Assembly (NCBI GenBank): GCA_039881145.1
Contig: JAYKKI010000005.1
Coordinates: 23,431,501-23,495,500 of the forward strand
Length of the DNA: 64,000 bases
Source of the DNA: Druceiella hillmani
Lineage: Eukaryota; Arthropoda; Insecta; Lepidoptera; Hepialidae
Direction of reading: 5' to 3'
The translations under genes were made by a program, and so were the position numbers. The notes below the pieces were generated by a model, which worked only from the letters and a program-made list of their open reading frames with translations, was not told the origin of the DNA and ran no database searches. Of this stretch, positions 35,003-46,959 are shown piece after piece (position 1 is the first letter of the stretch; each line of letters starts with the position of its first letter).

Positions 35003-35140
35003 ACTTATTTGTAAATTTTAGTGCCGTATATAATTTTTACGTGCATACTTATTTATAAATTTTAGTGTCGTTTATAATTAGTGTCGTTTATAATTTTTAC
35101 GTGCATAGTTATATATAAATTTTAGCGTCGTGTATGATTT
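35003..35140. repeat. Short tandem repeat, about three units
   Basis: The unit 'acttatttataaattttag' plus 'tgtcgtttataatttttacg' starts at 35003, 35047 and 35107, with an internal partial duplication in the second unit. Confidence 0.8.
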
Positions 35141-35428
35141 TTTTCGTTTTCTGGATTCTTTTTTTTCCATTATTTTAATATAGCTGTAACTGTTTTGTTT
35201 GTTTAACTGTATATTAATTTTGTGGTCAGATTTAGCTATAGAAAACGAGGCATAATAAATAATCTGTAAGAACTAACAATATATACCGTTGAATGCAGTG
35301 CAATGAAACGCTCCTTATTGGCCGAGCAGCGCGTATCGTTGCACATATGAGTGAATAAGAGAGACAAAGTCTAACAGGCAGCGTAGCACTGCCTCCCTCC
35401 CAGCTTCGTCCTCTTCCATATAAATATA
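35141..35428. other. Mixed sequence, no gene
   Basis: Contains a moderately GC-rich patch (35290-35420). A 100-codon minus frame here (35232-35534) has its Cys/His/Thr-rich start from the TGCG repeat, so I reject it. Confidence 0.5.
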
Positions 35429-35506
35429 TGTGCGCGTACGAGCATGCGTGCATGCGTGCCTGCGTGCGAGCGTGCGTGCATGCGTACGTGCGTGTATGCA
35501 TACGTA
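35429..35506. repeat. TGCG-type microsatellite
   Basis: Alternating TGCG/CATG/CGTG tetranucleotides over about 78 bases. It is an imperfect purine-pyrimidine alternation that could adopt Z-DNA. Confidence 0.9.
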
Positions 35507-35998
35507 GGTTGAGATAATTCAAATTAATCAACATAGTTACCTAGCCTGAATGCTCTGAAATAAATATAAAAACCCACGAAGTGGTAGTGAATATGAAACT
35601 TGATTATGACTTGATTGACTATGACAATAACATTTGGTGAAACCTTAGTTTTTTTAAACTAAAATATATCCAGTCTACATAAAAGTGTAAGTATTTTCTG
35701 ACAGCAATTTATTTATAACCTTCAATCTGTATCTTGAAAAAAACCTCCTCTTTTCATTTCATCAAACCAATTACGTGTACCTTTCCTTACTAAGTCGTTT
35801 TAAACTTAATACTGCCGAAAATTACAAATGAATATAATATATTCGTCTTCGTGTAAATTTTTCTACATCCGATTTTAAATCTCCTAATCGTGTGTCACAT
35901 TTATCTTGAAGGAATTGAACAAATGTATTTTTATCAAATTAGGACGTGACCCGTTGACTGTCCGCATAGCCAACGTGAAGAGATATAAATGACCAAGT
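35507..35998. other. AT-rich sequence, nothing recognised
   Basis: No gene or repeat supported. Confidence 0.5.
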
Positions 35999-36200
35999 AA
36001 AGGGCTGAGAATAATCTCCCTCGCCTGCCTCGAGGAAGCTTATTCTCAAAGTTCGCTTCCTAACTTCGCAATCCTAGAGCGTGCCATACTCTCTCAGGTT
36101 TCACAATCGACTTAGAGTTGAAACTTCATTTCAACTTAGCCACAGGGCCACTATTAATAGCCATTAAAATCGTAAACTGTCGCGAAGGTATGTTAACCGA
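35999..36200. promoter_or_regulatory. GC-enriched island, candidate conserved noncoding element
   Basis: About 200 bases with balanced composition inside AT-rich flanks, including 'ctgcctcgaggaagc' and 'cacagggccactattaatag'. There is no open frame of note. It may be regulatory. Confidence 0.3.
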
Positions 36201-38941
36201 TTAGGTAATATGCAAGAAGTGTGATATTTTAGATCTAACATCTGTTGATTGAAATAAACTTCCATTAGAGCTTTTTAGTTAGACGTCAGTTTACAACTTC
36301 AGTTATAATGAATGATCTGCAAAAGTACCTATATGCAAACTTTGCAGTAATGATCTGCATAAAGCTTAATTTTTATTTAAAATTAACAGTGCAGCAATGA
36401 ACATTCATTAAAATAATCCCATCTGTATAATTATCTTATTTAGGAAACTTATTTTAAAAAATGACGCTACTGTAACTAATGACACACAATAATCAAACAT
36501 ATTAAGCAAATATATGTAATAATGTAACCGCTTCACTTTAAATAAAACAACTTTAGATTTTAAAAAAATAGTAAATATCTATATATGATTCAATAAGATT
36601 CATTTAAGCGTTTTACTTCGGGTCACTAAATAAAATTATTAGTAAAATATCCTCAAAAACGCAACTGAGTTTATCGAAGCAGCTCTTATTTACTAATTTA
36701 GGAATTACACAAATTTATATAAAATAAATATATCATCAAAAAATTATAAGTATAAAATTTTAATAAGTATTATATTAAATAATATTTTAATAACCTTAAA
36801 ATTGTTGCAAATATTCACGCCATCAGCGTTTTGGGGGAAATCAAGAGCGACCATTTGTTTCCAATGCTACTAATAAGAGGATCATCATCACTGCTGAGAC
36901 TATTAAAAGACGATATGAGAAGTTAGACAGGCAATCATTTTATATTCTGAAGGACAGAATTTAGGTTAAGAAAATATCTAATAGAGGGACCATCGTTCTA
37001 TTGAAGCGCGATCTAAATACATAAATATTGTCAGATTTTCTGAGTACAACGATTTAATGAAACCTCAAATCTTAGTGTTTTTAATATCTTCAAATGTCAT
37101 AAAACCATATCCATGTACATAGTCTGATTGTGAAACGTGTTTGCATTTAAATAAAGCATACGAAACTCTCAATCAAGGACGGACAGCACTGCGTATGATC
37201 CGGTTTACTCCCGGCGAACTATTACACCAAATTATATCTTCATTGCTATCGTTCTTGCTATCAAGCTAGTTAATACTAAGTTCAATTTAATGCTTCACTG
37301 TAGAGTTATCGAGAACAGACGCAATATACAGCCACTAAGTATAACAGTTCTATACCTGTTTTACTTAAGAGTACCATACAATCGTATTATTATATACATA
37401 AACATATTTGAAGTAACTTTGAGCATTAAGCATATACTTCTAAGTAATAATATAACATATAATATGTATGTAAATACATTATGTATTAATTTATGTGTTA
37501 TGTTATGAAAAATATGTATGTGGCAGGGTATTAATTTATATATCATATTAATTAAGCTCGCTGATTCACCGCGCAGGCTTATACATGACAGCCCTATTGA
37601 ACCCCTATTAAACCGCCTACATGACCGATAATGCGAGCGAGAACGTGCTTTACGCACAATTGAATCAGATCAATGATTCACTCCATATTATGAACGCACA
37701 TTAATCGATTTTACAGTCCATGGAATTCTAGCAAAATTGTTTGCAGTGTTTACGCTTTAGGCGAAAATATTTTAGGCATACTTTATATTTTACAGCTTTA
37801 ATTAAAATTATCCTGAATATCGTAATTATATTCCAAAGGAAAGTTTAAGCTTTTGTCCTTCAAATTTTAGTGCAGTTTGACGCACGTAACATAGGTGATA
37901 TATTAAATAAAACATCTACAAATATTGATATAATTTTAATTAAAAAAGTAATGCACCTAACCTTTTCATAACACATTTTCGATGCAAGGATTCCATCTAA
38001 TCTCTAAACTAATCTAATCTTAAATCTAAAAAACTTAAAAAACTTTAATTATATTCCAATATCTTATGAGTTTAAATCCCAATAGTATTTACTAGTATAT
38101 ATCTCAATGTCAATCACTAAATCAAAGTATTTCCCATTATTTAATACAGGAATCGAAAAATCTTTTAAATACAAGTATAACCCGCTAACAGGTCTTCGTG
38201 AAAACTTAGGTACGTATGAACATTTAAGAGTTCGTAATATTTCCACTAAACTATTTAAAAATAATAATTTTATTTTCCGCCATATACTAGTAATTCTATT
38301 AGCATATCTTTCATATTTTATTCTCATAGTGCCGTCACTATTTTCTCTTCGTCACAAATTTTTAATAACCCTGGTTTATCATAATTTTCGTTTTGACATT
38401 TTTGAGAATGTTTCTGGGATGCATTTGGAAAAGCGCAATCTTCTGAAGACTTTTTAAGCAATATCTTTATACCATACCCTTTCAATTGATACCAGATACG
38501 AGCAAAGAAAACTGTTTTATGCAAAATTTGCTCTCACCACAATGCTCCTGTAAAATTTTCTTAGATTCGTGTTGTTGAGAAATATGGGACTAAATGGTGC
38601 TTCATTAATATGGCAAATTTCGACTTGATACATCACACTATATCTAAGAAAAAAACAAACGAAGACAGTTCTTATATATGTTTCTTAAAAACGTCCGGAT
38701 AAAATCATACAAGCGTTTCGTATTAATACGTAACTTAATTATCAATCGCTCTGGACATTGCGTTCGCTTGTATGTATATCCTTCAATGGTAGTCCAGCAG
38801 AGCTGTAGCACATCAAGCCTCGATTGCACGTACGGATTCATGCTCAAAAACACCATAGTTTACCGTAGCACCCTCCATTGACGTACGCGCATTGATGCCC
38901 AACGATCACAATACGGCGATACTTGGTGATCGCAATACATA
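36201..38941. other. AT-rich sequence, unassigned frames only
   Basis: Frames up to 116 codons (plus 38107-38457) overlap opposing frames of similar length and show no domain. A richer patch at 37120-37250 is not coding as far as I can see. Confidence 0.45.
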
Positions 38942-39334
38942 CTAGTCGGGCGCTGTCATATTGCCATCGATCTTAATATTATAACTGTCTTCTGTATTGT
39001 CTTTCAACGACGCCTGCACATAATCGGTGGACATTTGAACTATCACCGGCCGCTGTATACCCGGTGTGCCTTTCATTTTATTTTCTACGCTGTCGTAGCT
39101 TTCGTATTTGCTCGGTGTTTTTTTTTTCATTTTATTTTCTACGCTGTAGTAGCTTTCGTATTTGCTCGGTGTTTTTTTCATTTTATTTTCTACGCTGTCG
39201 TAGCTTTCGTATTTGCTCGGTGTTTTTTTCATTTTATTTTCTACGCTGTAGTAGCTTTCGTATTTGCTCGGTGTTTTTTTCATTTTATTTTCTACGCTGT
39301 CGTAGCTTTCGTATTTGCTCGGTGTTTTTTTCAT
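38942..39334 (-). CDS. Repeat-containing open frame of unknown function, possibly decayed
   Basis: A 130-codon minus-strand frame. It begins inside the 51-bp array, reads five copies of the 17-residue unit MKKTPSKYESYDSVENK (Asp/Tyr alternate at one position, one copy has an extra Lys), then leaves the array into 43 unique residues. These start MKGTPGIQRPVIVQMSTDY and end NIKIDGNMTAPD before a TAG. The unit is hydrophilic, Lys/Glu/Ser/Tyr-rich and probably disordered. Further array units upstream are out of frame because the poly-A tract in each unit varies in length. No promoter, splice sites or homologue is recognised. It could be the C-terminal exon of a repeat protein, a pseudogene, or a chance frame kept open by a period divisible by three. 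Confidence 0.3.
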   Translation of the reverse strand: MKKTPSKYESYDSVENKMKKTPSKYESYYSVENKMKKTPSKYESYDSVENKMKKTPSKYESYYSVENKMKKKTPSKYESYDSVENKMKGTPGIQRPVIVQMSTDYVQASLKDNTEDSYNIKIDGNMTAPD

Positions 39335-39640
39335 TTTATTTTCTACGCTGTCGTAGCTTTCGTATTTGCTCGGTGTTTTTTTTTCATTTTATTTTCTACG
39401 CTGTAGTAGCTTTCGTATTTGCTCGGTGTTTTTTTTTCATTTTATTTTCTACGCTTTCGTAGCTTTCGTATTTGCTCGGTGCTTTTTTTCATTTTATTTT
39501 CTACGCTGTAGTAGCTTTCGTATTTTTTCGGTGTTTTTTTTCATTTTATTTTCTACGCTTTCGTAGCTTTCGTATTTGCTCGGTGTTTTTTTTTCAATTT
39601 ATTTTCTACGCTGTCATAGCTTTAGTATTTGCTCGACTTT
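39072..39640. repeat. 51-bp minisatellite, eleven units
   Basis: The module 'cattttattttctacgctg' starts at 39074, 39128, 39179, 39230, 39281, 39332, 39385, 39438, 39490, 39542 and 39595. Five central units are joined by exact 51-base steps. The others are 52-54 because the poly-T run after 'gctcggtg' varies from seven to ten. Units alternate between 'ctgtcgtagc', 'ctgtagtagc' and 'ctttcgtagc', which suggests higher-order duplication of unit pairs. Confidence 0.97.
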
Positions 39641-40339
39641 AGACTTTTTGGATTATATGGATTCCTTTTGACACAAGCTTTCCTCTGATTTGCGTTTTTT
39701 TTTATAATTCCGATCATATTTTCGATTCATATGAGACATCTTCAATTTTTTTGGAATTTTTCATTTTATACCTATTTTTGCTGACATTCCGGCGAATATT
39801 TTTATTCTGCTTCTATCTATCTAAAGGTGCTTTCACGCTACACTAGTTTACAACTTTACACAATGTTAATTCGCAACAATCATGCGCCTGCACCTACATT
39901 AGTCCGATGACGTCACAGGCAAAACAAATGGTGCACGACAAACACAGACAGACATGCTTTATGGTTCAACTATTGTTAATGCTCATTGTTATTAGCGATT
40001 GAAATCTGTATATATTTTGCAGCACAAAGTTCGACCAGTTTTCATATACTTAACAAGCGAATAGACGATTTCACGTCAAAATGGCTACGACGAAACGCAT
40101 TTACAGACACTTTAAGAATATCATAAAGCTTCCCTTTTTTTCTTTTTGAGGCTTAGAAGTCTAAAATTAGTCTTGAAAGACTTCGCTTTCAAATATTTAT
40201 TAATATACAGTATAGCCAAGCACTTTTTTCGAAATCGTCTCGAAAATATAAGGCGAAAATCGTCTATTTCTTTTTTATTTTATTACGGAGAAAATAATTA
40301 TTTCCCGATGAAAAATATTTTTTTGATTAACAGATTATG
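39641..40339. other. AT-rich sequence, nothing recognised
   Basis: No gene or repeat supported. Confidence 0.5.
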
Positions 40340-40835
40340 ATTATCATAATTATACTTAAATGCTTCATTATCATAAAAAATTCAGTGAAAGAAAAGAAAC
40401 ATGAGAAAAAGTAATTCAGGATTACTTCGATAAAAAATATTTTTTTCTTAAAATAATGCCGCTTCATACTCAAACGCCAACCAGAGATTATTTGAAAAGT
40501 TCAATGCATGAGCGTGAACACGCAAAATCGTAAATCTGAATCTGATATTTTCTGCCTCTTAGGTTATACTGAGCAATTTTATTATAATTATCATAATTAC
40601 ACTTAAATGCTTCATTATTATGAAAAGAATTCAGTGAAAGAAAAGAAACATGAGAAAAAGTAATTCAGCATTACTGGGATAAAAATTTATTTTCTTAAAA
40701 TAATAATATGCCGCTTCATACTCAAACGCCAACCAGAAATTATTTGAAAAGTGCAATGCATGAGCATGAACACGCAAAATCGTAAATCTGAATCTGATAT
40801 TTTCTGCCTCTTAGGTTATACTGAGCAATTTTAAT
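40340..40835. repeat. 247-bp tandem duplication
   Basis: 40340-40586 and 40587-40835 are about 95% identical in register. Both start 'attatcataatta', carry 'catactcaaacgccaaccag', and end 'ggttatactgagcaatttta'. Two small deletions separate them. Confidence 0.95.
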
Positions 40836-42241
40836 ACGGTTGTAGCTACAAACAATTATAAAATCCAAAAAAAAACAATTAAAATGTATCTTGTACAGGT
40901 ATGAAATCTAATTTCGTATTTTGCAATAACACGTTAAATGATTTTAAGCCCACGTCAAAACAATAAGTTAGTAAAGCGTATTGTCAATTTCACAACAAAG
41001 AAACTAAAACATTTTGGAAAATTAGTCATAATACTAAGACGTTATAAAATCTAAATTCATTTTTCAATAATATCTCAATGTTAAAGGAATTAACCCGCAC
41101 AAAAACTGGCTTTTCATTCCATTTTTTTTTTCAAAAAATATTTAAACTACAAGAGATCTTACATAGACAACACCCAGCATTAAGAGCGATTGCCTTTAGG
41201 TATTTATTAATTAAGATAATAACGAGGGTGTGCACTTAAAATGAACTTATTATCATTAAACTTTTCAACAAATAAAACTAAATTTAAACAAATATTTAAA
41301 TTTTTATTAAAAGTAAAATGTTGTATCACTTCAGAACGGCGTTTTTTTCTGTTGAACCATTGTTAACAGCAACGACTAACAGAGAAAAAGATAACGAAAA
41401 AAAATTCTTGGCCAAAACAAAGTATTTCCCGATGACATTACAGTTTACAATAGATCTTGAGCATCAAGAATATTTTATAACAGTTTTCCAAGCATAAGTT
41501 AAATATTATATTAATAATTCATTACTAATTATCTGAATTGAATTAAAGTGTTTGACGCTGTTGAACATAATAAGATGTTAATTTTATTATTATATATAAC
41601 TTTTTTCACCATCATTATTTAAATATACGTATTATCGTAATAAAATTATAAAGCATTTGAACATGGTTAAAATGTTTCGATTTTTAAAATCAAAACCGTC
41701 ACAGTTTCCAATGCATTTCTAAATTCATAATTTGTATGATTATAAAATGGATTAAAATCGTCCTAATAGGTTTTCAATAAAGAAAAACTTAAATATATAA
41801 TAATTTATTATATAAATAATTTATAAAATGGAAAAAGTTATTATATTATACAATACATAAAAAGACATAACCCGCAAAACTTATTGATTACCTTTCGCGT
41901 TTATTTTAAATTATTATTAAAATTGAATTTACTAAAATTTTGTTTTATCCTAAAGATAGAACAAATAGGAGTGCAAACACAAAAAACTGCGATGAAAACT
42001 TTAACATTTTGTGAAAAAAAAAATATATTGCCGCGGTTTATAAAACGCAAGCTATGTTTTATTTTCACAAAATATTATGCTGGTGATTTGAATTTTCTCG
42101 ATATGATAGTCAAGTGAATTGCTTTTTCATAACACCCCATTCACTTTTAAATCTATATCCGTAAGTATACCTGCATCGCTCGAGTCTTGTTCCGTATGTT
42201 TTGTACGTTTTTCATTTTGAATATAGCATATTATTCTATAA
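40836..42241. other. AT-rich sequence, no gene seen
   Basis: Very AT-rich. A frame at 41884-42117 is unsupported. Confidence 0.5.
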
Positions 42242-42479
42242 CTAGCTTTTTCCGCAGTTCAGCTCGCGTAGAAATTATGATGTTCACATCATGTTGCGTC
42301 ATCCATAGTGCTTCGTTCCTATTTGTGTTCACGGGTACGCCTCACAAATATTAAAATACTGAGTATTCTGAACGTCTACTCTATATAAGAGTGAAAAACG
42401 ATTCAAAATTAATCTAGTAGAATTCGAGTTATAACCGAACAGACAGATAGACAGATATTGCGTTTTATATATAGTTAGA
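42242..42479 (-). mobile_element. Mini-Helitron, 238 bp
   Basis: Minus-strand ends are A|TCTAACTATATATAAAACG (5') and ...GCGGAAAAAGCTAG|T (3'). The 5' part contains 'tatctgtctatctgtctgtt', the same type of motif as the 5' part of the larger Helitron at 52088. The 3' part has a weak CGCG/CGCAG stem. There is no coding sequence. Confidence 0.65.
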
Positions 42480-42673
42480 TTAGTACCACCGTGAGTGTAT
42501 TGTTGTTTTTCCCCTATTATTACAGTGTTTTCGTGGTTTATCTGTTTCATTGCATTGTTACCTATGTTTCTATAGCCATTCTTTAAAAATATATGCAAAT
42601 TATAAAAACAATTAAAATTAAGACACGATGATCTACGAAAGCGCAATGGTAATATCAGTCGTGCGGTTACACG
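42480..42673. other. Sequence between Helitron and tandem repeat
   Basis: Part of a 105-codon minus frame (42329-42646) that also crosses the Helitron. No domain is recognised. Confidence 0.4.
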
Positions 42674-42755
42674 AAATGCGTGCTAGAGTAAAAAATGTGT
42701 GCTAGAGTGAAAAATGCGTGCTAGAGTAAAAAATGCGTGTTAGAATAAAACACGC
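42674..42755. repeat. 19-bp tandem repeat, four units
   Basis: The core 'gctagagtaaaaaatgcgt' starts at 42682, 42701, 42720 and 42739 (the last is variant 'gttagaataaaa'). Confidence 0.9.
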
Positions 42756-42986
42756 ATTTAATCACAAAAAAACAGTAACGTGGAATGAGAGCGAGCGTCT
42801 CAATCGTTAACAGAATAAACTTTTCGGAATGGATAAATGGATCGCACATAGACCAGTTATTGTAGGAAAAGTTATTCTATTTTTCTAAACGTTGATATTA
42901 AATGTACCCAATACTTTTTATAATGGAAGTTGCCATCAAATTACATAAAAACAGAAGTGAATTAAGGGATAACACATTTTTAGTAA
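42756..42986. other. AT-rich sequence, nothing recognised
   Basis: No gene or repeat supported. Confidence 0.5.

Positions 42987-43048
<62 letters not shown>
42987..43048. repeat. (AT)n microsatellite
   Basis: AT dinucleotides with a single AC interruption near 43001. Confidence 0.95.
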
Positions 43049-43051
<3 letters not shown>

Positions 43052-43559
43052 CTAAGGAAATATATCGAGTAGTGTATATACATCACCACTAGTCGGCAGG
43101 CTGCGTGATGACGTCCGACGTCTAACCACTTGATATAATATCGACAGCGAGATGGGATACGAAAAACCGAGCAGTACTTTATAGGGATTTTCGTAAACCA
43201 TTACAAGGATTCTGTACACATTTAGACACATATAAACATTTAATGTACATAGTATTTCTAATTAAACTTTTTACAAACATCAATTTTTGACAAGGAAAAT
43301 GTATTGCCTACATTGTCTATAATTAAAAATCATTTATATTTCGATATTAATCATTGGTTTTCCCTTTACTAGTGCTATTAGAATTTTCATTAAGTCTACT
43401 TTCAAGATTATAGGTCGATCAAAATTATCCTATAGGTATTGAGGATCAATGAGAAAGACTATTATATTAATGAAAAAATACGCTTTAAATGACCATATAT
43501 TTTTGTTACGTACACCAAAAAATGTAAGACTACAGATCTCCGTATACATAATTTCAGAA
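43049..43559. other. AT-rich sequence, nothing recognised
   Basis: A short CG-containing patch lies at 43090-43170. No gene. Confidence 0.5.
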
Positions 43560-43707
43560 TTTACATAATTTATATATTAATTTCAACCAGCTATCTATTA
43601 TTTCCAATTACAGTTTCTGAGAAAAAAGGGCTCTGACTTACAAACGGACGACCAAGTGATCCTATCAGGGTTCCGTTTTTTTTCATTTTGAGGGACAGAA
43701 CCTTAAA
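43560..43707 (-). repeat. GGGTTCC-type dispersed repeat, 5' fragment
   Basis: The minus strand reads 'ggttctgtccctcaaaatg', then a second 'cggaaccctgataggatca', then 'gagcccttttttctcagaaa'. This is the 5' part of the same dispersed element as the copy at 48663-49430. Only the first 150 bases or so are recognisable. Confidence 0.7.
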
Positions 43708-44936
43708 AAAAGATATTAATTTCGATCGCCTTATTTTGTACTAAGGAGCCCATTCAAGCCGACTTATACAAAAATCACAACAACCTCACTTTTAAAAATT
43801 CTAATATAAACCAATATTTGACAAGTATTAGGAGTAAAACTTGTTTTATACGTTGAATCACCTGGAGATCAAGATTTCCAATCAATCAATATTGTGGTAA
43901 TCAATATTACGGTAAATTTCTTCGCGCACATCGCAAAAATGTTGATTTGAATATTAATTATGTAATTCGATGCTTGTACAATTAATTGCGAACTACCAGT
44001 CAATAACATGTCAATAAATTAAGATCGTATAATCTATGTATGACCAACTATAATTCCAGAAAGTAAAATCTTCCAACGTTATGATGGTTTGTTTTGTTTT
44101 ATTGTTTTGTTTCGCTATGAAAAACAGCAAAAAGGAAAAACAAAAAAAGAAGAAAGATAAAATAATAAACAGTATTACAAAGCTATCAAATTCCAAATAC
44201 ACAAAAAACAGGTTGACGTTACGACGTTTCTGTATAGCAAAGATTTTCAAAAACAGAAAAAAAATTTAATAAATCAGCGAAAAACTCTAAAAAATTACAT
44301 GATATTATAAAAAATTAATATTATTTAAAATAAATAGATAAATCAATAGTAAATAAACAAAATTATTCCCTTCAAATCGTCAAATTATATGTTTACTACA
44401 CATTTATGTTTATCACAATATAGGTTACTTGGATCATGGGTAGCGGTTTCTTAATCTATTCAACATCACTGCCTATTGAGAGGTTTTTACGTATCAATTG
44501 ATCCTAAATATATTAATTAATAATTAAAACTGACAAATAATGTTCTGAGATCGAATACTATTCATTAAAATTTAATTAAAATTAGGTGAAGGCTCCAACG
44601 GTAAACTCGGTTTGGAAATAATAAACCATTATTCTGATTAATAACTACTAATAACATCGCAGTGTTCATTTTGTTTCTGTTCATTTCATTCTATTATGTT
44701 CATGCTAACCGTCGCTAAACACTCATTTTCTTCCTTACATATACACACTTAATCGAAATAGATCTTTAGACGCTGCATTTTGTTTCATGAACATAAGTGT
44801 TTAAAATAAAGAAATTATATACAACCAAGAAATTAATTAAATGAATTTCATTGCAGTGATATGTTATCACAAAATATTTTCTTGATGTTAAATTACATTA
44901 CCGTAAGTAAGTATTGGAAGCTAATATTTTGCCAAT
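43708..44936. other. AT-rich sequence, no gene seen
   Basis: Frames at 44011-44269 are low-complexity (Phe/Lys-rich) on both strands and are not genes. Confidence 0.5.
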
Positions 44937-44953
44937 TATACATATATATATAT

Positions 44954-44995
<42 letters not shown>
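44937..44995. repeat. (AT)n microsatellite
   Basis: AT dinucleotides with an ACAC interruption near 44955. It abuts a GC-rich island. Confidence 0.95.
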
Positions 44996-44997
<2 letters not shown>

Positions 44998-44998
44998 C

Positions 44999-45375
44999 AT
45001 TAAAAAGCCCCGCCCAAGTCCATTTGTAAAACGTTGAAAGCTTTACTCCGGCCCTCCGCAATATATCCCGTCGAAATATTTAACAAGCTCACCGCTCATT
45101 ATCAACGAAACTTGCCCATCCCGGCCCCCTAGCCCCGTGTTCCACCAAAACATAGCGAACTTTCTAATTAAGCTATAATTAGCATTTGTTTAAACGAGAT
45201 CAGGCCTCAGGCGGTGACTTTATACTTTGCAGTCAAAATTTCATCACAAAAACAAGCTTTAATTCGGTAAACGGGAGGGCACGTCAACGGCAGCGGCCTT
45301 TTGAAGGCCTCCACGCTATAGCCAGGCGCCTTTGCACAAAGGCCCTGTAATCTCTAATAATTGAATCGGTTATTG
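44999..45375. promoter_or_regulatory. Large GC-enriched island, candidate conserved noncoding element
   Basis: About 375 bases that are clearly richer than their flanks, with no long open frame. It contains homeodomain-type TAATTA/ATTAG cores in 'ctaattaagctataattagc' (45166-45185), plus 'ggccttttgaaggcc' (a palindrome) at 45296-45310 and 'gcctttgcacaaaggc' (another palindrome) at 45328-45343. This combination resembles an insect developmental enhancer. The label is inferred from composition and motifs only. Confidence 0.45.
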
Positions 45376-46959
45376 TGTATTGAAGAGTTGATTATGTATT
45401 CAGGGCGTTAATGTTATAATCAGATTTATTTCAACTGGTTCTGGCATTGTTTTCGGGAGATTTTGCAGCCGTTGGATTTGGGTTATATACATTGCGATAG
45501 AGCAGGTATTTCTTTAAACGTGTGAATCGTCAAAAGAATTATTCTCTAAGTACTGCTACTCACAACCGGAATATAACACAATGTATACTCCTGCTAGGAA
45601 CATAATTCACTGATACCAAATTTTTCATGATTCATGACATACACACTGAAAAACATATCTTCATGACTTCTTATTAGTTATTCACCATTTTTTTGATTAT
45701 ATGTATTAAATATGAAAGTAGAGTGACTAAAATTTTATTACTTTTACCATAATTTACTGAAAAAGAAAGTTATACTTCAAAGTGTGATAGGTTATATAAC
45801 TTATTTTCTAATGAAATATCAAAATAGAAAATAGTTTAAAAATGATGTCCAAGTGAAGACGATGTTATGTTTTATTTCTTATTAGTCAAAAGCTTTTTTT
45901 ATGAAAATCTCTCAAAAAACTTTCGTAATGTTGATTTTTGAGCTCTACAAAAACAACATAGTTTTTCATTTATTAAAAAAGTTTTTCGTGTTTTTTTTCT
46001 AACATATTTTAGCAGTAAGATGTAAAAGTAGAGTGGCGTGGTTGTCTCTTTAAATTGTTGATGCAAATTAACTGAAGTAATTTTAATGAAAATATTAATC
46101 AAATAGCGACACCTGGAATTATTAAACCGACACCCGAAAAATGGAAAAGTTGAGGAAAATATTGCACATCACTTTAAAGCTTTCTGAATCATAAACGGAG
46201 TTTAAAAAGAAAAAAAACGAATGATAAATGGAATCTCAATTTCATTTCAAAAAGTTTTTCCGAATAGTAAATAAATTTTCTTTATTAATGTTTTGCCACA
46301 CATTTAATTGAGATCTAAACCTGTAGAAACCGTGACCAAAGGACATGACGAAATTATCAGAGTTCGTTCTTTCATTATGGAACGTTCAATTTAAAACCGA
46401 TTAGACGAACGAATAAAGAAAATATATTCAGTGGTTTTCTCATCAATTTTAACTAAAAAATAAGAATTACTAGGAGATTGCGTCTTGATTGCTAAAATGA
46501 TTAATGTGTTGCTTCGAAGTTCTGTAGTTAAATTGCGAAAACAAAAGTGTAACTATGTTTGCACGTTCGCTTATAACAAGGGAAGTTACGTAACGAACGA
46601 CGTGGCTGATATTTAATGTTTAAAAATATAGACAAGCTCGTATATTACAGAATTCGTATATTACTGGATTATATTTATAGTTATGGTCCATAGATCAAAG
46701 AAATAAAAAAGTAAATGTTCTAATACCGGACATAGAAAATAAGGTACCTAAAACTAATGATCTAAATATATTATTTCTTAAAGGTGTTTTTTGGTCGAGC
46801 GGCTCGATCTCTTTAACTACTGCACCAAAAAAAATAAAAAAAATACCCACTTAAAGCTTATGTTTTCTACTTTGGGCGAAAAATATAAAAAAATTTGAAA
46901 AAAATCTTTTTGCTAATAAAAAAATTAATTTTTATAACAATTGGCATGAGCGCCATCTA
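45376..46959. other. AT-rich sequence, no supported gene
   Basis: Near 46787-46836 a loop flanked by 'ttttttggt' and 'accaaaaaa' contains the palindrome 'tcgagcggctcga'. It may belong to the Helitron-like element ending at 47049. No gene. Confidence 0.45.

Noticed and set aside
35429..35506. CRISPR-like appearance of short regular repeats
   Set aside because: Simple tetranucleotide microsatellite; no spacers, and the sequence is eukaryotic.
35232..35534. 100-codon minus frame
   Set aside because: The His/Thr/Ala/Cys-rich part is a translation of the TGCG microsatellite.
38064..38524. Overlapping frames on both strands of up to 116 codons
   Set aside because: Opposing frames of similar length, AT-rich codons and no motif.
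39035..39566. Three plus-strand frames rich in Phe, Tyr and Cys
   Set aside because: These are plus-strand readings of the 51-bp minisatellite; the minus frame is the only one with a unique tail.
44011..44269. Lys- and Phe-rich frames on opposite strands
   Set aside because: Low-complexity A/T runs.
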